Part shown: in pieces, positions 38,411-53,300 of the stretch
Numbering within the stretch: position 1 is the first letter of the stretch
Layout: each line of letters opens with the position of its first letter
Assembly (NCBI GenBank): GCA_963662155.1
Contig: OY759266.1
Location: 54,369,510 to 54,433,509 of the forward strand
From: Lamellibrachia columna
Lineage: Eukaryota > Annelida > Polychaeta > Sabellida > Siboglinidae
DNA: 64,000 bases
Reading direction: 5' to 3'
Translations under genes and position numbers: made by a program
Notes under the pieces: model-generated
Told to the model about the DNA's origin: nothing
Databases searched by the model: none
The model's input: the letters and a program-made list of their open reading frames with translations, nothing else

Positions 38411-38999
38411 TCTTGTTAAGGAAGAGCTGTTTCTTCGTGTATTGATAATGTTTTAAATTTTGTAAAACCTTACTATAGGCGACTGGGCTATCTCCGGCGC
38501 TCCGACAAAACAACGCTCGGTTAGCATGTGAGATGTGAAAGTTCGAGAATTCCACTACTGGGCATGGGTGATGTTGGGCAATCCCTCGACTGTCTCCATT
38601 TATGGAATACTGGAACCGGTGGGCAACTCTCTTCCTGGCGATGTTCATAACTGTGCATTTATTATTAGTAGTAATAAAAGCTTTATTTTACGATGGTGAC
38701 CATGTCACATCTATCGAGTGATTTTCAATGGGCCATCAATCACATCCACTCTTACATACAAAGTTATATAACGAAGATAAAATATACATGTCAAAACAAT
38801 ATATAAACAAAATAAAACATAAATAAATACCTACGTAGAACGTATCATTACAATAAAAAATATAAATAAATATTGTATATAAAATCAATTAATTCAATTA
38901 AAACCATTGTGTAAAAAACATAAATTTACAATAATATATATATATATATATATAAATAAAGCCGGGTTTTCGACCAATCAACCAGCCTCTGCAGGTCGG

Positions 39000-39044
39000 A
39001 CTGGAGGACTTCTGCATCTTCAGAAGATGCAGAAGTCCTCCAGT
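39000..39044. repeat. Perfect 45-bp palindrome
   Basis: Arms of 22 bp (ACTGGAGGACTTCTGCATCT TC and its exact complement) flank one central A at 39022. It could form a hairpin or cruciform. Confidence 0.95.
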
Positions 39045-42000
39045 GCTGTTGATAGTTCAGTATGCAATGCAGAGCTTGATGTCCGAGGAGACACCCTCTC
39101 CTATGTCATTGACACTACACTATTTAATTTATTGGCATATATACCATCATGGTGTGCATTCAATCAAAGTGGTTATCATTCGTTGCCATGAAAATCAGAC
39201 AATGACAGCAGACGTCATCATTGCTTTGTCAGATATAGGAAGATACAACCATCAATTGACGACTACAACTTCTAAAGTTGGCACAGGGATGCATACTGTC
39301 AATAATGCAGACCAGTTATTAACTATATATTGCAGTAATTTGGGAGACTGTTGTCCACATGATCTACATACGGTATGGACCTATATAACACAGTAAAACA
39401 TACCATATTTTGTGATAACACATCTGTTTTATTTTGCTAATTCTGAACGACTATTCCGAGAGGGTGGCAGGAAGTAGGAGGTTAGTCCTAAAATGTAGCC
39501 CCCCAAACAGGTGGGAGATGGGAGGTTTGCCCCCAAAATAGGTGGGAGGTTGAAACCCCTGCAGGCCACATCCCTCTCATTCTGTTTAATTTAGTTTCTT
39601 AAAAAATCACTGTGATTAATCGGCTTGCCCGTACCAGTAATCAACAAAACTGCAGACCTATTTAAACATTTATTCATACACATACAGAAGGCAAAATGTA
39701 GTTTTAATAAGAAAACAACACTCGACTCTATAAAGTTACACAACTGCTGAAAAACGCAGCTTACTCAATTCAATGACAACAGTATCTGAGCAGCCGCAGG
39801 ACATATTCTACTGAAATATCATTTATATCAATAAATGTATATACCACAGGATACCAACTATTTGAGAAATGTACATGGAAGAACAACTGCACTCGTTGCC
39901 AACTGTGAAGAAATGAAGGGAAAGAGACCAAAATGTTTGCGTTACTACCACCATAAATATACAACTGATATGGTGTAATTTTTACTCATTGATTAAAATA
40001 GTATTTTATATCATCAAATAATAATTATCATTATAAATATCAGTTTCGTGTTTTCTTGCTTTTGAGAGAATGGGACAAGCAAGAGCACCAATGTTGAATG
40101 CACAATCTGACTCCACAATAGTAATCTCCCAACACAACTGACAGTGTCAGAGAGCACAGCACACTCAGGCAACTGTTCTTGAAACTTGAGCTTGGTGGGA
40201 AATTTACCCCAACAATGGCTACCTGTGCACCTAAAATGGGCCTCTTGTGATACTTTTTTTTATATACTTTTTTTGAGCTTCTTTAAATGTATTTTACACT
40301 ATTAGAAAACCAAAGTGTAAAGTAATCATTGTAATGATCAGCTGTTCAGCCACTGGAGAGGGCATTTTTTTAGTGACAATGTTTTATTATTTTAGACCAC
40401 AACATAATCAATGGATTAAATATAACTGAAATTAACTCCATTATTAAAACAGGCAATTCTTTTAGTGATCAGTTCTATGACATCAGCAACCTACAAAATA
40501 TTACTCTACAATTGGACAATCTGCTGTGTATGAATTAAGAGATCTACATTAAAAAATCTACAAATATATATGCAAAGAATGTTCACTTACATAAGTCCTA
40601 GAAAACAATACAAATAAAATATTAATGTAATACTCGGATTGGTTTAAAACCAAATTGCACTGTAAAATAAATTTCCTAACAGTTGCTTAGTAGTGTTGGT
40701 GATATTATTTTTGCCAGTTAATTTTTTATTTTAAAATTATGCACTTTGCCAAAAAAGAAATAAAATTTAAAACAGAACCAAATGGTGTACATGTAAAATT
40801 ATTGAATAGTTGTACTTATAACCATTTTTGTGCCAATAGAACATACTGAAGTACTATTTTATAGTTAATTATTGTTGTTTCTATAAATTAAATTCATATG
40901 TCAATTCTGTTTTCAATAGTCCTTACACGTGGATACATGTATTGCAGTCTGAACCCTGCAATGATTAATCAACCATTTCATGTTATCAGGACTGCATCAG
41001 AACTATAGAATAGCCAATAACTGCACAGATGTAATGAATGTATAAATATAATTTCAAAATGTTACGCCATGGCCCTGGAATGATCTGTTCTGTGACCCCA
41101 ATCAGCCCTAAAAAGTCCAGTTTTGGAGCTCCGAAACCTGTTTATCGATTCCAGAAAAGAATATTCTTGTGACAGACTAAAGGCCAGTTTACACGAGCGA
41201 TTGTTTTCCAGTTTCTGGAACAACTGTCTGTGAGAATTCAGACATTCCAATTTTGCTAACAGATGATTTTGAAACAGTAGTGACCTTTCATCAAAGCTTT
41301 GTATGATATTGCAACAATAACATACAAATCTGGAGTGGCACGAGTCAACATCTAGGTTGCAGAGTCTAGACATATTGCTTGTCTAAACAAGCACATAATT
41401 TAGTTGCCTGTTATTTAAATTTGGGAAAATGGCTCATGTAAACGCAAACTGGCATCCAAAAATATTGCAACAATAACATACAAATGAAACTTAGGTGTAC
41501 CAGGTAGTTAAATACTATACTTTAACAATACCATGTTAGTTCAGACTGTTGTACATATTCATAACACCATTTACAAATAGCTTACAAACATCATGTTTAA
41601 AAAAGACACAACTGTGTGCATTAAAGACACAATTAGTTAGTTGAACAGCTGTGTAAAATGCCTGAAATTATATCATTCTCGAGCAAATCGTAAAATTACA
41701 CTTAATATACAGTCATCAACAATAATCATGAGAAATAAATCTCAAAAAGATGGTTCTTGAATATATAAAATAATTATTATGTCTGTCAGAGAACAGATAC
41801 TGTCACAGCATTTGTATTGACAAGCTAATTACATACACCATGGCATTGTTTACATCACAGGTATCCAGATTATGTGTATTAAATAAAATATTAATTAATC
41901 ACATTGCACTTAATCAAGAAACCATGCATACTTTTTGAAATATCTATGTATGATAAGACTCTGCAAAACTAGTGGAGTATAGTAGAAACTGGAAACCTGA

Positions 42001-43053
42001 TACAAGTATGAAAATATGCACGTACGCAATGTTTACAATACAGAATTTTTCTATATTCTTTTTGTGAGCAAAGTATTAGGAATGTCTCTTCATACGACTA
42101 AAGAACCTTCCTATCTCAGTGGATCATATTTAACCTCTCACCTAAAAACTGCCCATTCACACAGTAACATTACCAGAAGGTAGTGTCTTTAGACTCGTGC
42201 TACAAGCATACTGTGTATGTTCACACGGTGTACATACAACAATAAAATCTTCAAGCAGTAGTCCAAGAAATAGAACAATATTTACACATACATCATCGTA
42301 AAATAGCTTCACTACATATGATATTATTCATGTCAAAAACATTATACAATAAACAACATATGGTATATCTATTTCTTAAAATTGTCATTCAAACCAGAAA
42401 TTATATTTTCATTCATTAGATCTCCGTGTTAATTTCTCAACAAACATGGACAATAAATTATGCGCAACTCGTACACATGATTTTGCAAATGTCCCATTAT
42501 ACAAATGAGTCCGCTGATTTCAAGCACCATTTACACAGTACAATTAATCAAAGAAGTTAAATGGGCATGACTAAATCGCATCATGTAAATAGTGTACGAC
42601 TTGAATTATTCCAAATAGTATCTTCAGCGAACCATGCAGATGTAGACAAATATACTAAATCAGTCACTGAATGCAAAATGTTGAATGTTTACCTGTTACA
42701 GTTTCCATTTGATATATATTCCGAAACCCAAAGAATGGTCAAACCTGCTAATGTGAATAATTTTCCACCTGTCATAATGGCTGGATAATAATGATGGCCA
42801 TGGAAAATTAAATTAAATTAATCTCATTGTGTGAACACAAATGTTAAAAAGCTTCAAAAACCTCAAAGCTTTACGATTGGCTACAAACAGTTAGTAGGTT
42901 CAAGTAATTGTACTGTGTAAAACTTTGCTTTAAACTGAAGAAACCTTGCTGCTATGTACACAGAATACATATTACAATTGTCATGGCTTTCCACCAGATT
43001 CTCGCCATGCCTGCACAGCAGTGCCCCCTAGGCGAGGCCGCATTATGAGCTGA
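39045..43053. other. TTYH 3' UTR and intergenic AT-rich DNA
   Basis: No coding exon is recognised. The right part must hold the TTYH 3' UTR, whose end I cannot place. The short open frames are unconserved. Confidence 0.5.
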
Positions 43054-43227
43054 TCAGGCATTTGTCTCGCGATTGTAGTCCATTGCAGCAAATCTTCGCT
43101 GCTGTTCGGGTGTGGGAGCATTAGGTGCGTGCTGGATCTCGTAGTCCGCGGCCGTCAGGTGGTGTGGCTGCTCTGGCGGCGTCTGATTGATTGCCTTGTA
43201 CTGCCGGTAGAACTCGTTGCTGTTGTA
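43054..43227 (-). CDS. Ttyh: TTYH terminal exon
   Basis: The acceptor gttcacag precedes TAC, the Tyr of PPPAY, so the PY motif is made by the splice junction with exon 44660-44723. The exon continues NSNEFYRQYKAINQTPPEQ and ends ...MDYNRETNA before TGA at 43054-43056. The match to vertebrate TTYH tails (PPPSY...MRAKYLATNQ) fixes the reading. Confidence 0.9.
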   Translation of the reverse strand, partial: YNSNEFYRQYKAINQTPPEQPHHLTAADYEIQHAPNAPTPEQQRRFAAMDYNRETNA

Positions 43228-46200
43228 CTGTGAACAGGCGACATCTGGTGAGTACTTCAGGATTAGCGAAGACACTATATTGGTTGTGTAACAAGACGGA
43301 CTTATTACATACAAAGTAATTAATGATATTACATGGATGTAACAAGACAGTCAAAGTAATTAATGTGACTTTGTATTACATGATGGGCACCGGTCTGTGT
43401 CAGTGTAATAAAACAGATATATTACAAAGTAATTAATGTGATATTGTATTACACAACGGGCATTGTCTGTGCTAGTGTAACTATATGGATATATTACAAA
43501 GTAATACAAGTGACTTTGTATTACATGATGGGCATCAATTTGTGTCAGTGTTACAAGATGTACACATGAAAGTAATTAATGTGACACTGTATTACACAAA
43601 GGACATTATCTGTTTAGTGTAACTAGATGGACACATTATGAAGAGGTTACATCGTATTACAGGAAGAGTGCTACTGTAAAATGTGGAGGATTATTGTAAC
43701 ATTTGGATGCTTGTTAGTGTAACATATGATGCATGCGTAAAAAGGAGAGAAGCAAGTCACTGAGGCCACTTACAGCGTTAAAGTAACAACAGAAGGTAAG
43801 TGTAACATATTGGAGGCAGGTGCAAGGATGCAGGAATTTAGTCTAATGGACACACGAATAACCTGTATTTTTTTGTAATTAACCCTTTAGAACCCTTTCT
43901 GGCTGATCTGTCTGGCTCTGCAATCTGGCTGTTCCCGGGCACTGACTTTAGCAACTTGTAGATGTGGCGTCATCTACTGGATAATTTTGTACTATACAAT
44001 TTAATGCTTAGTCTACTCACCAGGGGTATTTATTGCATGGCTTCATATTGGATGTTTTTAATTTAGCACCATTTGAAAATATCAAGTGATAGAGTTATGA
44101 ACATGGTATTTTTTTAGCAGTTATGTTTGTGTTATGTGTTGTTTGTGAATTTTATTTTTGATTATTAACTCTACATGTCAGTTATACGTTTTAATGTTTT
44201 TTACAGTATTTACAATTATGACATGCAGTAAAAAAAATATGAACTTGCTATTTTCATTTGTAAATACTGACTGTATAAAATCTCATCAGTATATCTAGTG
44301 ATATATGGTAGGAAATTAAATTTGTTTAAATAAACACAACTTGCCATATTAAAAAGTAAAAAAGTGACATGCAAAAATCCAGGCATAAACATATCTTGCT
44401 GAATTTGTGAGTAGATTGTGAGTAGATTGCAGGAATCGGATTATGTTTTATTAAAATGCCATGGGGTCTAAATGGTTCAAACGAAGGGTTTTCTAAATCA
44501 TAAAATATAATGAAAAAATTATAAAAAATCAACATAAAAACTTCTAGCATGATCCATGTTGACTTTTAGTAATACTCAAACACTACTCTCTACTATGCAA
44601 ACTGGTAACAATAAGAATACTCCCTTCAGAATACTCACAGCATTGGAACTTATACTCACAGCAGGTGGCGGAGTGTTACGGCGCTGCATTGACATGTGTT
44701 CTCGTGGGTTCCCATGGCGCCCCCTAGTGAAGCTATAATGAAATACTGTCCATTTTCAAACAAACGAAAATCACAAAAGAATCTCACACCTAACAATACG
44801 CACAACAATTTTAGCAAGTTGTTATTTAACGACGATGAAAACACAGAGTAAGTTGGCGTTCCCAGCCATACAAAGTAATAATCTTTCAGAATACAAAATG
44901 ATCTCGATTACCTTTTAGTAAGAATCACATAAATAATGTGTACATATCTTTCCTGGTAATTTTTTTTAATGTCTAGAATTTAGGCAGAATATCATCTGTA
45001 GCAATAAATCTTTTTAAGAGAGTTCACTGTTGAATTTACCAAAAAATCATCATACCAGAATGAAAAGATTTTGAACACACATAATGTTATGTATAATATG
45101 CTGTTTAATATAAATGTTTTATATGTTAGTATAACATGTTGTATAATATGTTATGTTGCATGCTGGGAGAGGGGTAGGGGTCAGCAGGCAGGGTAAGGAT
45201 AGGTCTGCACGAGAGATCGTTGTGTCAATGTAGTCTTGTACTTGAACTAACTGCAGATCACTGACGACTCATTGTGACAGAACATGATTCCGGTTTATGT
45301 AATAAAACATCATGAATAAAATAAATACACATGGTGTAAACTTTATGTTTTCGTTATAAGAACTGACACTGTGGAGAGATCTGTGCTCTATACTGTCTGT
45401 GTGATCAGCAGTTTGTACAAAGTTCAGACTAGACACAAGACAACATCTACTCTCTACAAGAGAACAACTACAAATGCCTACATTAGTGGCAGCCGCAACC
45501 AGCCCAGTCAGTGAGTCAGAAGCCTGTTAGCAACAATCCATAAGGCCATAGCAGTTAATATGCATAATTCAGAATGCTACAAATAAATGTTCAGGTTGTT
45601 TTAGATGATACAATAAATAACAAGAATTTAATACATATCTTGAATGCAAGAAATAAATTTGTAGAATAAAGACATTTCAGGATTAAGGCATTTAAAATAA
45701 TTACACAGGAAACGTCCACAAAATTAAAGTATTTCTTGCATTACATGTTAGGGCAAACACAGCAGTGACATGAATGCTGCTGGTCTGAGAATGACCAGTC
45801 AAGGTGACCAGCCAGAATGATCAATCTGACAGTGACCATGGCAACTACTCACCTGTGACTAATGACTGGTAGTCATTATGAGTTGTAGGGGAAAGTTCTA
45901 CTTGGAGGAGTGGGGAGGTGTTCACAACATCTTAACAAGTCTGGGGATTATGGGAGGGGGACATAGGGCAGGGCAAACAGAAAGGGAAAACAATGGAAGA
46001 GGGAAAAATAAAATAAGAGTGATATTTAGAGAAATTAGGGACATGGGGGACAAAGACCGACAGATAAGAGCAAGATAAAGAGAAAGATTTCAGAAAAAAG
46101 AAATAATAAAATAATATGAAGATGGAACGATGAGGCAGCAATGTGTGGATCTTGCAGAGAAAGCAGCTCATTTTGAAAAAAAATAACTCGAGAAATTAAG

Positions 46201-49200
46201 CACTTTAACCAAGTCACCAAAATACTAAAAACTGAGCACAACAAAAGACTACACAGAAAGGAATGAGAAGTGGAAAGAGCAGAGAGATGAAGATACAGCT
46301 CACAAAGTTAACAGATTATCCATAAAAGAGTTGGCTGCGTGTACATAAGTTTGAACTGACGTGGTGGAATAAGACATTGTTGAATTGAGAAGACCAAGAG
46401 GGAAACTTAGTTGTTAATTCATAGTAGTTAATTCAGGAAAACTCAGAGAGTAAAGGGAAAGTAAATGTAGAATGTGTAACACACATTAAAGAAGAACAAA
46501 CACTAATCAAGCCTTAAATAGAACACAATTTCAAAGTAAACTGAAAAACAGACTTATCTAGCACAGTCAACACCAAATGAGTAAATATGTGCAACCAGAA
46601 AGAATTAAGGAGGGAGAGAAAGAAACACTAATGTAGACAGCAAGAAAACTAAATTAACACACGGCTGACTGCTCCAGTCTACAATATAACATAATCTACT
46701 TTAGCCCTTTGCAAACCAATGCATATCTACTGCATACAGTGTATACCCAATCAAATAAAATGTTATCTATATAACATTTTGACATAGCATTTTAATGTTT
46801 TATATTTTTGCTCACTCCTGTAAATTAAATGTAACTAAAATCCACTACACCACAAACTGCCTGTTTCTATTTAATGTGGAAATATTTTGCCCAAAGAACA
46901 GAGTTCTGCAAAACCACCAAATGTCTGCCCAAAATGACTATCATTATAGACGTTTTACACTATCAGAGTATTAGGGCATTGATTAATTTTTTTTAGTTTT
47001 TAATAACTAATTAAAAGAAATAACACTGTCTTGTGGCACTGCAAATCAGTCTGATGCAGTCAGCCAATGTTTCTCACACAAAGAACGACTAAGACAAAGA
47101 AGAAGACACGCCAACTAACAAGGTTCGAGACACTGACACTAGTCCATCACAACGATGCTATCCTGAGAGAAAGCAGACGACAGATGAGGTGGAGTTACTC
47201 ACGAGGAAGATGAGGAGGGATCCTCGTGTATGGAGGTGGGACGGCTGGGCAACGACCCGTACCTGTAATACGAGGGTGACGCATTGTCGGGGCGGGGCAG
47301 GAACGGATCGTCGTCATCGATCTCCAGGTAGCCCTTCCTGTAAGCAGACAGACAGTGTGGCGCACGGGAACAACGCACTCGTGGATGGCAGGCCCACTAG
47401 GTGGCGCCACTGCATGATGCCACACTTTATGCTGGTTTTAATCATATCAGCATACCCCTGTATAGAACATACTGCCCCATCCAACCAACCCTACAAATTT
47501 GATAAAATACCCATATATGCTAGGTTTTCCACTTCCAAAAGATTTCCAAAAATTTCCGATCAGCCCATACAAAATCACAAAAATGTGGTGCTACAATTTT
47601 GCTCCATCAAAAAACATGTACTGACTGGCAAGTCAATATGACGGCAGCACAGGCACATTTGAAAAATCAGCACAAAAGGACCACAGTCGAGGGAAAACAA
47701 ATCTACTCAGTCAAGCAAAGACGTCAGCCACAAGCCTGAAATGTAATTATTTTTTAGTTGCTTGAACTAGCAGTGACTAGCATGCTTTGTTACTGGCAAG
47801 GAGCCTTGTGCCTACGGGGTCTACAAGCAATGGCAAAGACACAAGCTGGAACCACACTGCACTACACTGTACATGCAAGAACTGAGGTCTACCTTAAAAC
47901 ACTGTAGAGAAAGCACAAGCTCCAATTAACAGGTCTCAATGCCATAATATGTGATACCTTTTGGTTCAGATTTATTTGTTGTGATTCTAGTAAGAAAATG
48001 ATGAGAGTATGGCCTCCATATTCTAATTTTATTTCAACATAGCAAATATGGGACTTTGACAAAGTGTAGTCAACCATGTACAGACAAAAACTTCAGTCAA
48101 AACGAGGGAAAACAAATTAATTATTTAATATACACCACACAGAAGACATTTAATGCCAAGTAGTTAGTGACTGGTTCCAACAATGACTTTATCAATGCTT
48201 CATGCATGGCATTAGTAGCAATTTGTTATTAGCCTGGCATGGCCCATGGTGACCTTGGCCTAGTATGGCCTGCCTTGGTTTAGCATGGCCATCATGGTGC
48301 CAGCCGTAGACACCATCTCATGTGTCTATACTACACAGCAAACATTTTGGGGATATCAGGGAGCAAGGCCACAGGCACGGCCCAACAGTGGGCTTGGTGT
48401 GGCCCAGTGTGGCCCAATGAGCTACCTGTAGTGGGACACAGAGGCATCATCGACATAGAGCATGAGAGATTCGTCCTCGGGCCGCCTTGGGTAAGGCCGC
48501 TTCCTGTGAACATCAAACAACGGTTTGAGCCTTACTGTTTCGCTGTACCATGCCTTCCTTACTAGGGTATTTCTCATGGTTCACCCATGCACTTTTCCAG
48601 AAAACATTACACTAACATTATACATACCAATGAGCCACAAAGACAGACAGTGGTCACTCACTGGTAGGAATGTCACATTATGCTGTAAGTGGTCATTTTA
48701 AAGAAGAGCACATTTCGTACTGAAGATGCAACTCTGACTGAATTTTTATGTATTTCATAAGTAAACTTTTGCAGATTCTCAGTAAAGATGTTTGCATTTG
48801 GGACAAACACAATAACACAACAGAGTCAGACAAACAGAATACACCAAAACACAATCAAAATTAAATATAATCTAAACTTATAAAATTAAAAATAATTTTC
48901 CAAAGAAAAGCACAGTAAAAAGCTGCATCATGAAAGTTCACAGACTATGCTATCACAATCACAACAAAAACCCATCTAACAGTGACCTCAATGGTTAAAA
49001 AGTTGTAGGTATGGAATGAACCTTTTTGTTTCTTTTATGGTAGGTATATGCATGCATGCACACATATACATGTGAAGATTTAAAATAATACTTTTTTGTG
49101 AAGAACTTTTCTATTTCAGGTAAATGTAGATGAATGAAAGAATTTTATTTCCAAAAAGGAAATTGACGTTATTCTTCAACGACACTCAACTTTCTGAGCT

Positions 49201-50352
49201 AATGTTATAAAATTTCACAAGCAAAGACAATCATCTTGCAACATTTACCAGGACAATTTCACTTGTACTTCAAACAGTACATCATAATACCGCGTAGGAG
49301 CCACACTGTGTGCAGCTGCAAAGACTTAACACCAACATGCACTGCTTGACCCACCATGCGGGAGACTAGCTACGACACCCTGGTGGCCTACTTACGGCGT
49401 TGTGTCTTCGTCCGCTATGGGGCTAGTGATTGCAAGAACAAAGGGCGCAGTGGCAATGAAATGGTAAAGTGAAAAAGAAACCCAACAAGTGAAGAACTGT
49501 CTTCTAGTAGATGTCCCTCCCTCCTTATTTTCCTCCCTCTTTCTCTCTCACCCGGTTTTTCAATTGGACGTTATTAGCTTACAGGTCGGAGAACGTAGTT
49601 TGCATACAACCAAACCACTTTATGCAACAGACTTGACACATATGTATAATTATGCACCAATGTGTTGAATTACACAATTTTAAGAACGTAAATTGTATCC
49701 ACACAGTCTGACAGAAAGTGGCGGAAAAAAAATTGTGCAGTACAGATAAATAATGGTGGAACATGCTTGGTGCAAGTTAGTTTTAAAACAATCTCCAATG
49801 TTTATATTAACAGTACTGCAGACCACCAAACCATTGGTAGTTTAAACTGCACTCTCAAATTCTGCAAACAACTAAAAATTCTATCAGGGAGTTTTCTACG
49901 AATCTGTAAAATTTGCTAAGGCAATTAATTAGCAACAAATTGTCTGGGTTTTCCACAGTTGCCTGAATATTGCCTAGTGACGGGATTGCCCAGTAGAATG
50001 CAAGTCTTACCTCTTGCCGAAGTTGCGCCACGCCCTTGACGCCATGACAACAAGGACGGTGAGAAGGAGGCCGGTGATGACCAGTGACAGTAGGACAAAG
50101 ATGATCCCCGGTCTGGGAGAGATGGACAAACAGGTCAGCGTGATTGTCAGCGAGTCACACAGCAAAGGTCATTGCATACATGTACATCATTTATTCTGGG
50201 GCACATCAAAAAGTATTGTATTTACTGTTTTGTATAAATGCATAGGTACGTATGTTCGTACATACATATGCATGCATGAACATACATAATGTAGTGCATG
50301 TATGTGTATATACATGTACATATGTAAGGTATGTGTATATGTGTGTATGTGT

Positions 50353-50399
<47 letters not shown>

Positions 50400-53300
50400 C
50401 ACACACACTACAAATATGGTGTAAAATGCAGGAATTTTACAAAATGTACATTTCTAGTGCTATTCAGAATTGTTTTAGTGTGTCAATTATACACAGTTGT
50501 CCATTACAGTTCACTCTCCCCATGGTAGATTATTGTACTGTGTGTAGTTTCAATAGCAAAGAAATTAATAATAAAAGTGTTCTAATTATCCACCTCAAAG
50601 CCATTTACATAACTATTGCTAGAGTTAAATGTGACTGGAAGGTGGTCTCGCTACAACAGTAGTGCCATCTTACAGCAGTGAGTAGCAGGCAGCGTTGACA
50701 GCGTTGACATAGTCGTCATGTAGGTGCGTACACTCCATGAGAGACTGCAGACGGAGGATGCTTTGTTCCACGTCCCTCAGTCCGGCTGATACCTTCTCCA
50801 CATACTGCCAGAACTACAACAGGGAAAACACATCTAGGAGCTGGCAGAGCTTAGAGGAAGACGTTGGGAAAAGACGTTGGGAATCCAGATATATATATTC
50901 TAAACATCTGCCTGTGTCTTGTGTAACATACAGAGGACAAATACCAGTTCAGAAACAATAGTGGTGTATGTGTTTGCACCTATAGTGGGAAATTTAATGC
51001 GATGGGAAACACGATTTAACAAGATTGCCACCCAAGGCAAAGGCCCAGATGGCAAGTGGATAAGGAAGCCATTGGCTTATCGAGAGTCCAAAAATTTTTC
51101 ATCAATATGTAACCCGCCCTACTGAGATGTGTCAACTTTTAAACATATTCACGCTGCTAGCAGTTACACAATCTGTAGATAATTTGTTCCATTCATATAT
51201 TGTTCTCTGTGAGAATGAGTACTTTCTGATATCCAATCTACACTGATCCTTTAGTAATGTTACCTTATGTCCTCTAGTCCTACTATCTTTCTTGAGTGAG
51301 AACAAATATTTTTATCAATATTTCTATCAATGTTTTTGTGACATGCAACAAATGTCTTACATTCAAATATGGAGAGCTGGTTCTTACCTCTAACTTCAGA
51401 ATGACCTTCAATGCAAGGTCACTGCACTGCGCCAGGGAGTGGTTTGCGCCGATGACACCATCGAATGCTCCTTTTAGTTGCTGCAAAAGAAACTGTCATG
51501 TAAGCCACGATAGACTAATTGAATCATTCAATTTCATGCTGCATTTTGTTTGAATCACCGTTAATCCGACCGTTCAAAGCAGCAAAGTACATGCAAGAAG
51601 TCCACATTGTCCACACAGCCAAAGCTGGTAAAGGGAGATGTGAGGGACAGAAAAATATCAAAGTCGAAAGGGAAAGTGATGAGAGCGTGTGTAATGCCGG
51701 CATGCCTGTATGGTCTTGAGACAGTGGCACTGACAGAGCATGTGTAATGCCAGCATGCCTGTATGGTCTTGAGACAGTGGCACTGACAGAGCATGTGTAA
51801 TGCCAGCATGCCTGTATGGTCTTGAGACAGTGGCACTGACAGAGCATGTGTAATGCCGGCATGCCTGTATGGTCTTGAGACAGTGGCACTGACAGAGCAT
51901 GTGTAATGCCAGCATGCCTGTATGGTCTTGAGACAGTGGCACAGACAAAGCGTGTGTAATGCCGGCATGCCTGTATGGTCTTGAGACAGTGGCACTGACA
52001 GAGCATGTGTAATGCCAGCATGCCTGTATGGTCTTGAGACAGTGGCACTGACAGAGCATGTGTAATGCCGGCATGCTTGTATGGTCTTGAGACAGTGGCA
52101 CTTACAGAGCACGTGTAATGCCAGCATGCCTGTATGGTCTTGAGACAGTGGCACTGACAGAGCATGTGTAATGCCGGCATGCTTGTATGGTCTTGAGACA
52201 GTGGCACTGACAGAGCATGTGTAATGCCGGCATGCCTGGATGGTCTTGAGACAGTGGCACTGACAGAGCGTGTTACACCGGCATGCCTGTGTGGTCTTGA
52301 GATGGTGGCACTGACAGAGCGGGTGTAACGCCAGCATACATGTGTGGTCTTGAGATGGTGGCACTGACAGAGCGTGTGTAACACCGGCATGCCTATGTGG
52401 TCTTGAGACAGTGGCACTGACAGAGCAACAACAACAACAGAAGCTTCACATGTGAGAGAACAGAACTGGGTCTGGAGAAATACAGGAAAAAAGAGGGCAT
52501 ATAGAAGGAGGATGGATGACATGAGGGAAGAAATTGGGATGCAGTTCAGTCTAACAGGAAGATTAGTAAGAAGCTGGATGATGTAGGCAGGTGACTTGGT
52601 GCGGCTGGAAGAGGACCTAAGAAAGCAGAGGTGGTGACACTGCGAGGCTACGGGAAAAGGGGAAGACCGCAACCGAGATGGGAAGGCTGTGTTAAGAGGG
52701 GTGCAAGAAAGGCGAAGGAGGAAGGCTGCCCCAGTTGCCAAAGCATCCATTATGGACCCACTGGTATGCACTGTTATGACCAACCTGCCAGATTCCCATA
52801 ATATTTCCTGATGCAGTATGTTCAGTTAGACCAAGCTGTCAAATTGTAGTAAAAATCCACAATGCCCAGATACCCCAAGCTATTAAAATACCCAGTATGC
52901 CCAATTGAGCCAATTAACTAATGACCAATATGGACATGATACCCCATGTCCCCATTAGCCCAAGCTGTCAAAGCACCCAATAAACCCATAATCTCTTCGA
53001 GTGCCCAGTTAGCCCAAGATGCCAAACTGCCCAATAAAGACATAATGCGCAAGTAGCACAGTTAGCCCCAAGCCGCCAAGTTGTCCTGTAATTACAAGTT
53101 GTCCAGTAATTACAAGTTGTACTGTAATTAGAAGGTGCCCAAGTGAAGAATCGTGTCAGACATTGTTTTGTATGAATCAAACAAGCTACCGACACATGCC
53201 ATCTATAAAACACACATGCACACAAACTACTGACCTGTTTGAATGGGCTCTTGTCGCCGGGCTGACAGTCAAGGTAGTATTTGAGGATGTCTGCAAGCAG

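Noticed and set aside
51524..52783. Minus ORFs up to 419 codons
   Set aside because: Same cause: antisense of the second 53-bp array and its LINE flanks.
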